Of a stretch of DNA of 64,000 bases, positions 48,413 through 57,601 are shown one piece after another. The notes under the pieces were generated by a model, which worked only from the letters and a program-made list of their open reading frames with translations, had not been told where the DNA came from and searched no databases. Location: the NCBI GenBank assembly GCA_964017965.1, contig CAXHNV010000002.1, positions 124,001-188,000 on the forward strand. Reading direction: 5' to 3'. Source of the DNA: UBA2883 sp964017965. Lineage in GTDB: Bacteria > Cyanobacteriota > Vampirovibrionia > Gastranaerophilales > Gastranaerophilaceae. A program made the translations under genes and the position numbers. Position 1 is the stretch's first letter, and every line of letters begins with the position of its first letter.

Positions 48413-49288
48413 TTATTCTTCGTTGTAGACCATTTTTTTTCGCAGTTTCCATTGTGCAAGTACAAGCACAAAAATAATTGAGAACAGGATGTAAGCAACC
48501 GCGCTTGCTTTGCCTACTTCAAAGTTTTGGAAAGCGTATTTGTAGATTGAATAGACAAGTACCATTGTGCTATTTTCAGGACCGCCCTGTGTCATCATAT
48601 AAATCAGGTCAAACGCTTGGAATGAGCTGATAGAGGTTATAACTATTACAAAGAATATTGTTGATGACAATAGAGGTATCGTTATATTTTTAAATGTCTG
48701 TAAAAAGTTTGCTCCGTCTATTTTTGAAGCTTCCAACAGGTCTTGATTTATTGTCGCAAGTCCTGAAAGAAAGATTATGACGTTATATCCGATTAACTTC
48801 CACACGGATACGAGTATAAGAACAGGCATTGCAAGGTGCTTGTCATAGAGCCAGTTGAGATGAGTGTGTAAAATTTGGTTTGCAAGTCCTATGTTTGGGT
48901 CAAATATCCATTGCCAAACTAGAGCTATAACAATCATAGGTGTTATATAAGGTATGAATAAAGCTGCTTTGAAGAACTCGGAACCGCGTATTTTTGAGTT
49001 TAATATGCACGCTAAAATTAAGGGGATTATAACCCCGAAAACAGAAACAGAGATTGTATAAATGAATGTGTTTGACAGTACTTCAAGGAATGATTTATCT
49101 GTCAGGATTTGCTTGTAGTTATTTAATCCGACAAAGCTCATTTCGTTTAACAAATCCCAATCAACAAAGCTTAAACTAAAAGAACAAATGACAGGAATTA
49201 TTATAAAAACGAACATCCCTATAATTGCAGGTAATATAAATAGTATCGCTGTTAATGTATTGTTGTTTTTTGTTTGAAAATTCTTCAT
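48413..49288 (-). CDS. Carbohydrate ABC transporter permease (MalF/UgpA type)
   Basis: The protein has 291 residues with six predicted membrane helices. The cytoplasmic EAA loop is intact (EASKIDGANFLQTFKNITIP, residues ~185-205). It belongs to the binding-protein-dependent sugar importers (CUT1). The usual MalG-type partner, binding protein and ATPase are not adjacent or anywhere in the window. It is a single-gene transcript, squeezed against the convergent 48156 gene, so it must assemble with subunits encoded elsewhere. The substrate cannot be told. No clear Shine-Dalgarno. Confidence 0.9.
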   Translation of the reverse strand: MKNFQTKNNNTLTAILFILPAIIGMFVFIIIPVICSFSLSFVDWDLLNEMSFVGLNNYKQILTDKSFLEVLSNTFIYTISVSVFGVIIPLILACILNSKIRGSEFFKAALFIPYITPMIVIALVWQWIFDPNIGLANQILHTHLNWLYDKHLAMPVLILVSVWKLIGYNVIIFLSGLATINQDLLEASKIDGANFLQTFKNITIPLLSSTIFFVIVITSISSFQAFDLIYMMTQGGPENSTMVLVYSIYKYAFQNFEVGKASAVAYILFSIIFVLVLAQWKLRKKMVYNEE

Positions 49289-49334
49289 ATTTATACTACA
49301 TTATAACTAAAATATGATTTATGAGGAGAAAATA

Positions 49335-50822
49335 ATGTTTACAACATCAGCATTTGGTAAGAACGATATAAGAGGGATTTACGGAGAAGATATAACGGAA
49401 GAAATTTTTTACTATACAGGTAAGGGATTCGTTTCGTATCTTTTAAGCAACTTAAATATAAAGCCTCAGGACTTGTGGGTGACCGTTTGTATGGATGCAA
49501 GAGTTCATTCACCTGCTTTGACAGAATCTCTTATTAAAGGTGTTAGAGATACCGGTGCTAATATTGTTGATTTAGGAATCGCTCCTACACCTATCGGTTA
49601 TTATTCAGAGGTTGTTGGTGTTCCAAATGATGTTACTGACGGTCATTCTGTATCAGGTGCTTTGATTGTGACTGCAAGTCATAACCCCGGTGAATATAAC
49701 GGCTTAAAGATGACTTATAACAAGCAATCTTTGAACGAAGAACAGATTAAACTTGTTAAGAAGTTTACGGAAGAAGCGTTTGAAGCAAAATCAGAACCTT
49801 CTGTACAGGGTAAGTATGTTAAATACGATATCATTCCTCAATATAGAGAAGAGATAGTTAAATCTTTTGCAGATTTAAAAGAAAATTTGAACGGTAATGT
49901 TACTGTTGTAGTGGATAGCGGTAACGGCACCGGTGGGGTCGTTGCTCCTGATTTATATAGAGAGTTGGGTTGTAAGGTTATTGAATTGTTCTCTGAACCG
50001 GACGGTAGATTCCCTAATCACCACCCGAACCCTAGTGAACCGAAGAATTTAGTACATATTAAACAAGCTGTTTTAGATAATAAAGCCGATTTTGGTATCG
50101 CATTTGACGGTGATAGTGACAGAATCGGTGTTGTGGATTCAAAAGGCGAACAGCTTACGGGTGATAAGTTGTTATTGATTTACGCTATGGATTTGATTGA
50201 GGGTTGGAATAATCCTGAAAAACCTATTGTTGTTTCAGAAGTTAAGTGTTCTCAGGTATTGTATGATACTATTGATAACAATGGCGGGGAATCTGTTATG
50301 TGTAAAACCGGTCATGGTTATATTAAATCAACAATGAAAGAGCGCGGTGCTATTCTTGCAGGTGAGATGAGCGGTCATACATTCTTTAAAGACAGATACT
50401 ACGGATTTGATGACGCTGTTTATGCGGGTGTGAGAATTATTGAGATTGTTAACAAGCACAAAAAACAAAACCCTGAATTCGTTATAGAAGATATGTTGAA
50501 GGTGTTTGATGAAGTCTCAACTTCACCTGAACTCAGACTGCCTTGTCCTAACGATTTGAAGAAGCCTGTTCTGGAAGGGTTTAAACAGTATGTTAATGAG
50601 AATATGGACTGTTTTGGCTGCGGTATCAAGGATATTATTACACTTGACGGTATGAGAATCGTTTTTGACGGCGGGTTTGCGCTTATCCGTCAAAGTAATA
50701 CAGAACCTGTGTTTACGTTACGTTTTGAAGGTAAAACAGAACAGGATTGTGAAACTTATAGAAACGTTATGGTAGATAAACTCAATGAATTGATAGCAGA
50801 ATTGAGTGTTGTTCGTTCATAA
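49335..50822 (+). CDS. Phosphomannomutase/phosphoglucomutase
   Basis: The protein has 495 residues, a standard bifunctional hexomutase. Motifs: KNDIRGIYG at the start, active-site serine in TASHNPGEYNG, metal loop AFDGDSDRIG, sugar loop GEMSGHTFF and phosphate loop RQSNTEP. It interconverts 1- and 6-phosphates of glucose and/or mannose for envelope sugars. I start it at ATG 49335 with GAGGAG six bases upstream; the ATG at 49314 lies before that site. It is the canonical counterpart of the divergent mutase at 6413-8674. Confidence 0.93.
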   Translation: MFTTSAFGKNDIRGIYGEDITEEIFYYTGKGFVSYLLSNLNIKPQDLWVTVCMDARVHSPALTESLIKGVRDTGANIVDLGIAPTPIGYYSEVVGVPNDVTDGHSVSGALIVTASHNPGEYNGLKMTYNKQSLNEEQIKLVKKFTEEAFEAKSEPSVQGKYVKYDIIPQYREEIVKSFADLKENLNGNVTVVVDSGNGTGGVVAPDLYRELGCKVIELFSEPDGRFPNHHPNPSEPKNLVHIKQAVLDNKADFGIAFDGDSDRIGVVDSKGEQLTGDKLLLIYAMDLIEGWNNPEKPIVVSEVKCSQVLYDTIDNNGGESVMCKTGHGYIKSTMKERGAILAGEMSGHTFFKDRYYGFDDAVYAGVRIIEIVNKHKKQNPEFVIEDMLKVFDEVSTSPELRLPCPNDLKKPVLEGFKQYVNENMDCFGCGIKDIITLDGMRIVFDGGFALIRQSNTEPVFTLRFEGKTEQDCETYRNVMVDKLNELIAELSVVRS

Positions 50823-50891
50823 AACTTTAAGGGTTTGCATTTTGGGTATGGATATATTAAAATGCGTATAGAAACACGAAAGGATAAGTAA

Positions 50892-52214
50892 ATGGACATT
50901 CCGTCGAGTATTCATTATTTGTTATTAATTGTCTTTTTAATACTGGCAAACAGTTTTTTTGTCGCATCAGAATTTGCGATGGTGAGAGTAAGAAAAACCC
51001 GACTTGAGCAGTTATCAAGTGAGGGTAATGAATCCGCTAAAATAGCATTAGAATTAGCGGAAGATATAAATGGAATGCTTGCTGCAGCACAGCTTGGTAT
51101 AACAATTGTAAGCGTTGGCTTAGGTTGGGTTGGTGCAAGCACGCTTGCAGGAATATTTACTAAAGTAGGTTTACCAACCTGGTTAGCTGTTCCTGTTGCA
51201 TTTGTTTTAGTAACGTTCTTTGAAGTGTTACTGGGAGAACAGATTCCTAAGTGCGTTGCGCTGCAAAATTCTGAAAAAGCTTCTTTAATGGTTGCAAGAC
51301 CGATGAAGTTTGTTATGGTAGTGTTTAAACCGTTTGTTTGGTTCCTTGCTACCTGTGGCGATAAGATTTTGGAACTGTTTAAGATTGAACGTCAGGAGAC
51401 TGAGTTTGTTCATACAACAGAAGAATTAGATATGCTTGTCGATGCAAGTTATAACGAAGGTGTTCTTAATGAAACTGAGGCAGAAATGCTTCATAATATG
51501 TTCAAGTTCTCTGATTTGACTGCGAAACAGGTTATGATTCCGAGAACAGATATGATGTGTATCGATATGGAAACTAACTTTGAAGAGTTGAAAAAGATTA
51601 CTATCGAGAACCAATATACTCGTTATCCTGTTTATGAAGAAAGTATCGATAAGATTTTAGGATTTATTCACGTTAAGGATTTGTATTCTTTATCTGTACA
51701 CGGTGCTGATAATACAACTAATATTCAGGAGTTGTTGCGTCCTATTATGTTGATTCCTGAAACAATGACTTTAGATAATTTGATTATCGAATTCAGAAAG
51801 AGAAAGAGCCAGATTGGTATTGTTGTTGATGAGTTTGGCGGTACATCAGGTTTGATTACTCTTGAAGATGTTTTAGAAGAGATTATCGGCGAAGTTCAGG
51901 ACGAGTTTGACGAAGATGAAGAAATTGATATCAAAGAGGTTGCTCCTGATACTTATGTAGCTAACGCTATGATGAGAATCGATGAGATTGCCGAGTTCTT
52001 TGATATAGAAGATAATCAGTTCGATTTTGAAGATGTTGAAACTATAGGCGGTTTGTTTGTTAAAATATTAGGCAGACTGGCTCAGGTAGGTGATGTTGTT
52101 GAGATTAAGGAACAGGGTTTGAAATTCTCAGTACAAAAAGTTGAAGGTGCGAGAATTACAAGACTTGTTATCCACAAAACAAACGTTACCCCTGATGATG
52201 ATTGTTGTATGTAA
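50892..52214 (+). CDS. CNNM/CorC-type hemolysin-family transporter
   Basis: The protein has 440 residues. An N-terminal DUF21/CNNM membrane domain (~residues 1-200, opening with LLLIVFLILANSFFVASEFA) is followed by a CBS pair (~residues 215-340, including QVMIPRTDMMCIDM and FGGTSGLITLEDVLEEIIGE) and a C-terminal CorC/HlyC domain. Members are linked to Mg2+/Co2+ efflux; 'hemolysin' is a historical name. AAAGGA precedes the ATG. Its stop is one base from that of the convergent PHP gene. Confidence 0.93.
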   Translation: MDIPSSIHYLLLIVFLILANSFFVASEFAMVRVRKTRLEQLSSEGNESAKIALELAEDINGMLAAAQLGITIVSVGLGWVGASTLAGIFTKVGLPTWLAVPVAFVLVTFFEVLLGEQIPKCVALQNSEKASLMVARPMKFVMVVFKPFVWFLATCGDKILELFKIERQETEFVHTTEELDMLVDASYNEGVLNETEAEMLHNMFKFSDLTAKQVMIPRTDMMCIDMETNFEELKKITIENQYTRYPVYEESIDKILGFIHVKDLYSLSVHGADNTTNIQELLRPIMLIPETMTLDNLIIEFRKRKSQIGIVVDEFGGTSGLITLEDVLEEIIGEVQDEFDEDEEIDIKEVAPDTYVANAMMRIDEIAEFFDIEDNQFDFEDVETIGGLFVKILGRLAQVGDVVEIKEQGLKFSVQKVEGARITRLVIHKTNVTPDDDCCM

Positions 52215-52215
52215 G

Positions 52216-52842
52216 TTATCTTATAGTCTTTTTGTGACAGTCGGTTCCGCCGGTTTTGATTAGGTTATATTTTTCAGCGATTACTTTTACATCTTTTGCT
52301 GAGTGGAACTTGATAATTTTTCTGTGACGTGGGTAAGGGTAATATGTTTCTATTCCGTCAAGTCCATAAGATATAAGTTTTTGTACGAACTTTTCAATGT
52401 TTAGTGCCCAACAACACGCCGGATGAGCTAATACGGCTATTCCGCCTGCGTTGTGGATTGCCTGAATAAGTTTTTTGATATCCCGTTTTGCAAAGATTCG
52501 GATTATGTCGAGCTCTGTTTCTTTTTTTGATTTAGCCATAAACTTGTTTAGTTCTTCGTTATTGACGTCGATACCGTAGGCTAACAGGTGCATAAATACA
52601 TAACCGCACCAGCAATCAAACTCTACACCTTTTATTAGAATATCATCTTGTACTTGTTTGTGACCTTCGACTGTGTTGTGGTCGCAGATTGCTATTTTTT
52701 TGTATCCGAGAGTTTTTGCCTGGTTTACAATATCTTCAAATTCTGCTTCTCCGTCAGAATGAGTTGTGTGGATGTGCAGGTTTACACTGTCAAAAAAATC
52801 TTCTTCTTTAAAACTGTTAATTAATTCTTTAATATCATTCAT
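52216..52842 (-). CDS. PHP-domain phosphoesterase
   Basis: The protein has 208 residues of the PHP metal-dependent phosphoesterase fold. Metal ligands are visible in order: HIHTTHSDGE, IAICDHNTVEGH, VLAHPACCW and GGTDCH. It resembles the small YciV/TrpH-like proteins (RNase AM or 3',5'-nucleotide phosphatases) but is shorter, and the segment after the third strand is unusual (ECDCWCGYVFMHLLAYGID region). Substrate unknown. It is divergent from the membrane gene at 52898 and shares a 55-base promoter region with it. Confidence 0.85.
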   Translation of the reverse strand: MNDIKELINSFKEEDFFDSVNLHIHTTHSDGEAEFEDIVNQAKTLGYKKIAICDHNTVEGHKQVQDDILIKGVEFDCWCGYVFMHLLAYGIDVNNEELNKFMAKSKKETELDIIRIFAKRDIKKLIQAIHNAGGIAVLAHPACCWALNIEKFVQKLISYGLDGIETYYPYPRHRKIIKFHSAKDVKVIAEKYNLIKTGGTDCHKKTIR

Positions 52843-52897
52843 ATTTTATTTACATTTCGCTTTTATAGTAATAAAATTATACAATAAGAAGGACGAT

Positions 52898-53854
52898 ATG
52901 GCTAAAAAAAATATAACTATTTTTGAAATATTTTTGCAAGGGCTTGGATTATATTTTTCTAATATAGACAGATTCCTTTTGTATATGTTGTTACCTATAG
53001 CGGGTCAGCTTTTGGGTTTTGTTTTAACGGTTAGTTTAATCTATTTTTTTGCAAACTATAATACGTTGATGTTATCATCTATACCGTTATTTAAGAACCA
53101 GATGTATGCAAATATAGCGATTGCGGTTATATTGTTACCGGGAATTATTATCTGGATTAAATCGTTTTGTGATTATATGGTTGCGTATTGTGCTGTTAAT
53201 TCAATGACGGATAATATGCTTAAGTCAGAGCGGGTATATGATTTTCCTGCTCATACAATGATGGTTACAAGAAGAGGTTTAGCTTATTTTAACCTTTGTG
53301 TAATGTTTCTTGCTTTGATATTGTTGACTTATATTCCTATATTTATGGTATTTGGCTGGATATTGTTAGTGTATTACGCTTTTATATTCCAGATATTTCT
53401 ATTTGAACCTGAGCTTTCACCGGGTGATTGCTTTAAGAAGAGTGCTTCTTATGTATCAGGTAATTTTAAACGAACATTTATGATGATTGCTCTTGTTGGG
53501 GCTTTTACGTATGTGATTGTTCCTCAGATATTGTTGTCATTCTTTACGACAGTAAAGCTTGTTGATTGGCTTAAATCATTGATTGTTCCATATATTACAG
53601 TTCCTTCTCTGGATTCTGTAAATATGGTGTTATCAGCAATGGGTGCTGCTCAAATTACTCCTGTTCAGGTGGCAACATTTATTGTTCAGGCTTTAATAAT
53701 TATTGGAGTTATTCAGTTATTGCTGCCATTGAGAGTTATTTGTATGTGCTTATGGTATAAGAATTTTTATAATGATGCGGGTGCTATGAAGAAGATTGAT
53801 GACAAGATTCTCGACAGAGCAGGTGCAAATACTAAAAAGAAACGAAAAAAATAA
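52898..53854 (+). CDS. Multi-pass membrane protein of unknown function
   Basis: The protein has 318 residues with about six hydrophobic segments (e.g. LLPIAGQLLGFVLTVSLIYF, IAIAVILLPGIIIWI, VMFLALILLTYIPIFMVFGW, MMIALVGAFTYVIVPQILLS). Its C-terminus is strongly basic (GANTKKKRKK). I start it at ATG 52898, which has AAGGA; the open frame extends upstream without a good site. A charged loop GDCFKKSASYVSGNFKRTFM lies before the last helices, reminiscent of integral-membrane regulators, but no family is assigned. The zinc-ribbon gene follows after one base. Confidence 0.8.
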   Translation: MAKKNITIFEIFLQGLGLYFSNIDRFLLYMLLPIAGQLLGFVLTVSLIYFFANYNTLMLSSIPLFKNQMYANIAIAVILLPGIIIWIKSFCDYMVAYCAVNSMTDNMLKSERVYDFPAHTMMVTRRGLAYFNLCVMFLALILLTYIPIFMVFGWILLVYYAFIFQIFLFEPELSPGDCFKKSASYVSGNFKRTFMMIALVGAFTYVIVPQILLSFFTTVKLVDWLKSLIVPYITVPSLDSVNMVLSAMGAAQITPVQVATFIVQALIIIGVIQLLLPLRVICMCLWYKNFYNDAGAMKKIDDKILDRAGANTKKKRKK

Positions 53855-53855
53855 T

Positions 53856-54095
53856 ATGTTTGTTTGTAAGAATTGTAAATCTATAGATAAGTTTGAACTG
53901 ATGTTTTCGCCTGATTATAAGGGGAAGAAAAGATTTGCATATTCTTATAACGAAAACAATGAGATTGAGATTACGGTTGACGGGTATACGTTTGTACCGG
54001 ATTTAATGTTTATGAACCAGTTTGCAGTATGCAGATATTGCGGTCAGATTTATATGTGGGAATATGAGAACGGGTATTTGAAGAAAGGCAATTAG
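53856..54095 (+). CDS. Small zinc-ribbon protein
   Basis: The protein has 79 residues from ATG 53856, one base after the upstream stop. Two CxxC pairs (CKNC at residues ~4-7 and CRYC at ~60-63) flank a beta-rich core, making a probable zinc ribbon. No catalytic residues. It sits between a membrane protein and RNase PH in one tight run, and its stop abuts the rph start. It may bind RNA or protein, unproven. Confidence 0.75.
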   Translation: MFVCKNCKSIDKFELMFSPDYKGKKRFAYSYNENNEIEITVDGYTFVPDLMFMNQFAVCRYCGQIYMWEYENGYLKKGN

Positions 54096-54800
54096 ATGAG
54101 ACATAGCGGAAGAAAAAATGATGAATTACGTCCTATAAAGTTTACAAGAGAGTTTACTATACATGCTTTGGGTTCTGTGTTGGTAGAATTCGGTAATACA
54201 AAGGTTATAACAACAGCTTCTGTTGATTATAAGAAGCCAAAATGGATGGAGGCTGATGATAACAGGGGTTGGGTAACTGCTGAGTATTCATTGTTGCCTT
54301 CTGCAACCAATACGCGCTGTAACAGAGAGAGAAACAAGGTTTCAGGAAGAACTCATGAGATACAAAGATTGATTGGCAGAAGCTTGAGGGCTTGTGTTGA
54401 TTTAGAAAAAATGCCTAATCTGACTATAACAATTGATGCGGATGTCATTCAAGCTGACGGCGGAACAAGAACAGCAAGTATTTGCGGCGGCTTTGTTGCA
54501 TTGAGGGATGCGGTTGAAAAACTTATTAAATCAGGTGATTTAGCAGAAAACCCTATTATTGAACCAATTGCTGCAATCTCTATCGGGATGATTGGTGATG
54601 AGATTTTGTTAGATTTGGATTATGAAGAAGATTCTCACGCAAGAGTTGATTCTAATGTTATTTTAACAAAGAGCGGTAAAATTGTTGATTTTCAGACTAC
54701 GGCAGAAGGTGAACCTTATGAAAAAGCTCAGATGTTAGAGTTATTCGATACTGCAAAGGGCGGTATTGATAAAATTATTAAAATGTACGAAGAGTTATAA
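54096..54800 (+). CDS. rph: Ribonuclease PH
   Basis: The protein has 234 residues, full RNase PH length. Motifs include RHSGRKNDELRPIKFTREFT, GWVTAEYSLLPSATN, RTHEIQRLIGRSLRA and QADGGTRTASICGGFVAL, with the phosphate-binding and catalytic Asp/Arg residues in place. It trims tRNA 3' ends using phosphate. Its ATG follows the previous stop directly. Confidence 0.97.
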   Translation: MRHSGRKNDELRPIKFTREFTIHALGSVLVEFGNTKVITTASVDYKKPKWMEADDNRGWVTAEYSLLPSATNTRCNRERNKVSGRTHEIQRLIGRSLRACVDLEKMPNLTITIDADVIQADGGTRTASICGGFVALRDAVEKLIKSGDLAENPIIEPIAAISIGMIGDEILLDLDYEEDSHARVDSNVILTKSGKIVDFQTTAEGEPYEKAQMLELFDTAKGGIDKIIKMYEEL

Positions 54801-54810
54801 GGGGATTTTT

Positions 54811-55578
54811 GTGAAAAAACTAATATTTACTATATTGTCAATGTTTATCGTTCAAAGTTTTGTAAGTGCACAGACTTTGAAGTTTATTCAGGTTGCTGAT
54901 TTACATTTGAAAGATGACCCTGAGACTTTTAATAAGATTATTAAAGATATAAATAGAACTAAGGGAGTTGAGTTTGTAGTATTTACAGGCGATAACATCG
55001 GCAGGGCTTCAAGACATTTGTTAGGTAATTTTCTTGCCGGTACAAGAAGGTTGAATAAACCTTATTATGTTTTGCTTGGAACGAAGGATGTTTCAAAGAA
55101 TAATAAGTTGTCAAAGAAAACTTTTATAGAAACTGTTAGACGCAGTAATCCGCGTCATCCTAAAGATTTGAACTATGTATTTAAGAAGAAGAATATTGTT
55201 TTTATTGTCGTTGACGGCAGCAAAGAGATTATCCCTTCTGTTAGCGGCTATTATCCTCCTGATACTATTGAATGGGTGGATAAACAATTAACGCAGTATG
55301 CTCAAAATAAGGTTGTTATTTTGCAGCATTATCCTATAGCGAATAAGCCTGATAACGAGATTTATTATACATATAATGCTATTGATTACTTGAAGATGCT
55401 GCATTCTCATAAGAATGTTAAAGCTGTTGTAACCGGACATTATCATAAAAATGAAGAAGTTATGTTTGACGGTATTTACCATATAACAACACCGGAAGCG
55501 TCTAAGGGTAAGTATAAGATTATAGAGATAGATTTGGATTCTGATGACATTTATACAATGGTTAAGGAGGTTGAATAA
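54811..55578 (+). CDS. Secreted metallophosphoesterase
   Basis: The protein has 255 residues from GTG 54811, with AAGGGG six bases upstream. Residues ~1-20 are a Sec signal peptide (KKLIFTILSMFIVQSFVSAQ). The calcineurin-like metal motifs follow: VADLHLK (D-x-H), FTGDNIG, a His in VILQHYPI and VTGHYHKN (GHxH). It is a periplasmic or surface phosphatase of unknown substrate. The HAD phosphatase gene starts within its stop codon (TAATG), so the two are coupled. Confidence 0.88.
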   Translation: MKKLIFTILSMFIVQSFVSAQTLKFIQVADLHLKDDPETFNKIIKDINRTKGVEFVVFTGDNIGRASRHLLGNFLAGTRRLNKPYYVLLGTKDVSKNNKLSKKTFIETVRRSNPRHPKDLNYVFKKKNIVFIVVDGSKEIIPSVSGYYPPDTIEWVDKQLTQYAQNKVVILQHYPIANKPDNEIYYTYNAIDYLKMLHSHKNVKAVVTGHYHKNEEVMFDGIYHITTPEASKGKYKIIEIDLDSDDIYTMVKEVE

Positions 55579-56222
55579 TGGCTATTCAAACTGTTATATT
55601 TGATTTGGACGGTACATTATTATTTACTCTTGAAGATTTAACCGATAGTGTTAACTTTGCGATGCGAAAGTTTGGATTTAAGGAATATTCTGTTGACGAA
55701 GTGAGAGAGGCAATAGGTAACGGTGTCAGACTTTTGATGAAGCGAATCACTCCTCAAGATATATCTGAGGAGGTGTTTGAAGAATGTTTGAATGTTTTTA
55801 AACAACACTATTCAGAGAATATGTATAATAAGACAAAAGCTTATGACGGTGTTATTCCTATGCTTGAAAAATTGAGGGCTGACGGTTATAAGATTGCTGT
55901 TTTATCTAACAAGTTTGATTCTGCGGTTAAAGAACTATCAGAAAAGTACTTCGGTGACCTTGTGGATTTGGCAGTGGGACAAAAAGAGGGTGTTGATGAA
56001 AAACCTTCTCCTCTGGGAGTTTACGAGATTGCAAAAGAACTAAATACTCCGGTTGAAGAATGTATTTTTGTTGGTGATTCGGAAGTCGATATTCAGACGG
56101 CTAATAATGCGGGTATTGATTGTATCAGCGTTGTTTGGGGATATAAGGATTTGAATTTCTTGTATGAGAACGGGGCTTCTAAACTAGTTTATATTCCGGA
56201 AGATATTTTAGAGCTTTTATAG
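55578..56222 (+). CDS. HAD-family phosphatase, phosphoglycolate-phosphatase-like
   Basis: The protein has 214 residues. HAD motifs: nucleophile in IFDLDGTLLFT, Ser/Thr in VLSNKFDSAV, Lys in GVDEKPSP and acidic pair in FVGDSEVDIQTA. A helical cap (residues ~18-80) places it with Gph/PpaX-type phosphatases. Substrate could be 2-phosphoglycolate, pyrophosphate or another small phosphate; this cannot be settled from sequence alone. It overlaps the metallophosphoesterase stop by one base. Confidence 0.9.
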   Translation: MAIQTVIFDLDGTLLFTLEDLTDSVNFAMRKFGFKEYSVDEVREAIGNGVRLLMKRITPQDISEEVFEECLNVFKQHYSENMYNKTKAYDGVIPMLEKLRADGYKIAVLSNKFDSAVKELSEKYFGDLVDLAVGQKEGVDEKPSPLGVYEIAKELNTPVEECIFVGDSEVDIQTANNAGIDCISVVWGYKDLNFLYENGASKLVYIPEDILELL

Positions 56223-56271
56223 TAGCAAAAATAATTTTTAGCGGTTTTATAAAATATTATAGGAGATTTCT

Positions 56272-56598
56272 ATGAGTGTATCAGCTATAAACAGTGTATC
56301 TTCAGTCAACTCGCAGCCGCAGCGTCAAAAGTTTACGGATAAATTTCAGACAAAGCTAAAGAATTCAGCGGATATGTCTGATTGTATAACAGTTCCGAGA
56401 ACGATTTTTAAAGGTTATTTAGGTATAATGGTCGGTACGACGGCGCTTACTATGGGCTCATTTATAAAGAATCCTGTAGCGAAGAAGGTTTTGTCTTTAG
56501 GTGGATTGGCAACATCATTATACGGTACATGGTCATTTGTCAGACCGTATCTTTTGAAAGGTTCTGTACCTACAGTTGATTTAAACCAGAAAAAATAG
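56272..56598 (+). CDS. Small membrane protein of unknown function
   Basis: The protein has 108 residues. A Ser/Asn-rich N-terminus precedes two hydrophobic segments (FKGYLGIMVGTTALTMGSFI and KKVLSLGGLATSLYGTWSFV). AGGAG precedes the ATG. The N-terminal 'INSVSSVNS' style resembles other lineage-type proteins in this window. Its stop directly abuts the stop of the convergent GNAT gene. Confidence 0.7.
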   Translation: MSVSAINSVSSVNSQPQRQKFTDKFQTKLKNSADMSDCITVPRTIFKGYLGIMVGTTALTMGSFIKNPVAKKVLSLGGLATSLYGTWSFVRPYLLKGSVPTVDLNQKK

Positions 56599-57585
56599 TT
56601 ATTTAGACATTGGTAAATAAGCTTGAGTGTAAGAATAATCTTCTTTGAAACCAACGTTTCTGTACATTCTTAGTGCGTTATAGTTGTCTGTTTCTGTAGT
56701 AACGTTTATTTCTGTATAGTTTTTTAATCCTGCTTCTACTTGTGATTTAATGACGCCTACGGTGTTTTTAAGCAGGTGTTGGGAGTAGCCTTTTCCGCGA
56801 TATTCTTTGTTTATAGCAACGAGTGGAATGTTTGTAATTTTACCGCCTGTAACGTTTGCAAAACAGAAACCTACGGGTTTTTCTAAATAAAGCAGTACTG
56901 ATGTAGCTTCCGGTAAGAAATCTCCGTAAACGTTTTCGATAATCTTATCAATGATATCTTCCGTACCTTCTAAAGATTTGAATCGAGTATCAAACAAAGC
57001 GTCTGATGTATCTTTAAAGTTCTGGTGGATAACTTTTACAGCTTCTTTTTTGTAAGAATCTTTCCATTGACCTATGCGAAGTTGGTAACCGAGATGAGAC
57101 GGAGTTACGCTGTCAAATATTAGCTTAGAATCTTCATTGTTGAACAAGAATCTTAGAACTGCAAGTCCTACGAATTTGAATCCGAAGTGTGCAATATCGC
57201 CTGCAAAATCAACTTGAGAACTCATCATAGGATAGCATACAACAGAATTCTTTCTTAGTGGTTGAGTACGTTCCATAAACTCTTCTAAAAGAAGCTTTCT
57301 TTTTGTGATAAGGTCTTCTGAACCGAGACAGTGGATTAAGTTTAACTCGATTGATTCAGATATAGCTGTTGTGTAAACTAAGAATGCTGTAGGGAATCCG
57401 TTTTCATCAAGGATTAAGCATTGGATTAACCCGTTATCAACTGCATCAATAAACTCTTCAAATTCAAGAGGTGGAAGCTCAAATCTGTATTCTGAGACTG
57501 CCTTTGAATAAAAATCTTTATATAACCCTTTGAAGATGAGGGAGTTTTCTTTTGTTAAACTTTCTACTTTGTAAATGTTTTGCAT
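56599..57585 (-). CDS. GNAT-family N-acetyltransferase
   Basis: The protein has 328 residues. The C-terminal half holds a GNAT domain with the acetyl-CoA loop in AINKEYRGKGYSQHLLKNTV and the following INVTTETDNYNALRMYRNVGF. The N-terminal half also looks like a degenerate GNAT fold (FLVYTTAISESIEL). I start it at ATG 57585 (AGGAT upstream); the frame extends further without a site. The substrate is unknown. It follows ribBA after 16 bases on the same strand, so it may be in the riboflavin transcript. Confidence 0.85.
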   Translation of the reverse strand: MQNIYKVESLTKENSLIFKGLYKDFYSKAVSEYRFELPPLEFEEFIDAVDNGLIQCLILDENGFPTAFLVYTTAISESIELNLIHCLGSEDLITKRKLLLEEFMERTQPLRKNSVVCYPMMSSQVDFAGDIAHFGFKFVGLAVLRFLFNNEDSKLIFDSVTPSHLGYQLRIGQWKDSYKKEAVKVIHQNFKDTSDALFDTRFKSLEGTEDIIDKIIENVYGDFLPEATSVLLYLEKPVGFCFANVTGGKITNIPLVAINKEYRGKGYSQHLLKNTVGVIKSQVEAGLKNYTEINVTTETDNYNALRMYRNVGFKEDYSYTQAYLPMSK

Positions 57586-57601
57586 TATAGAATCCTTATC
57601 T

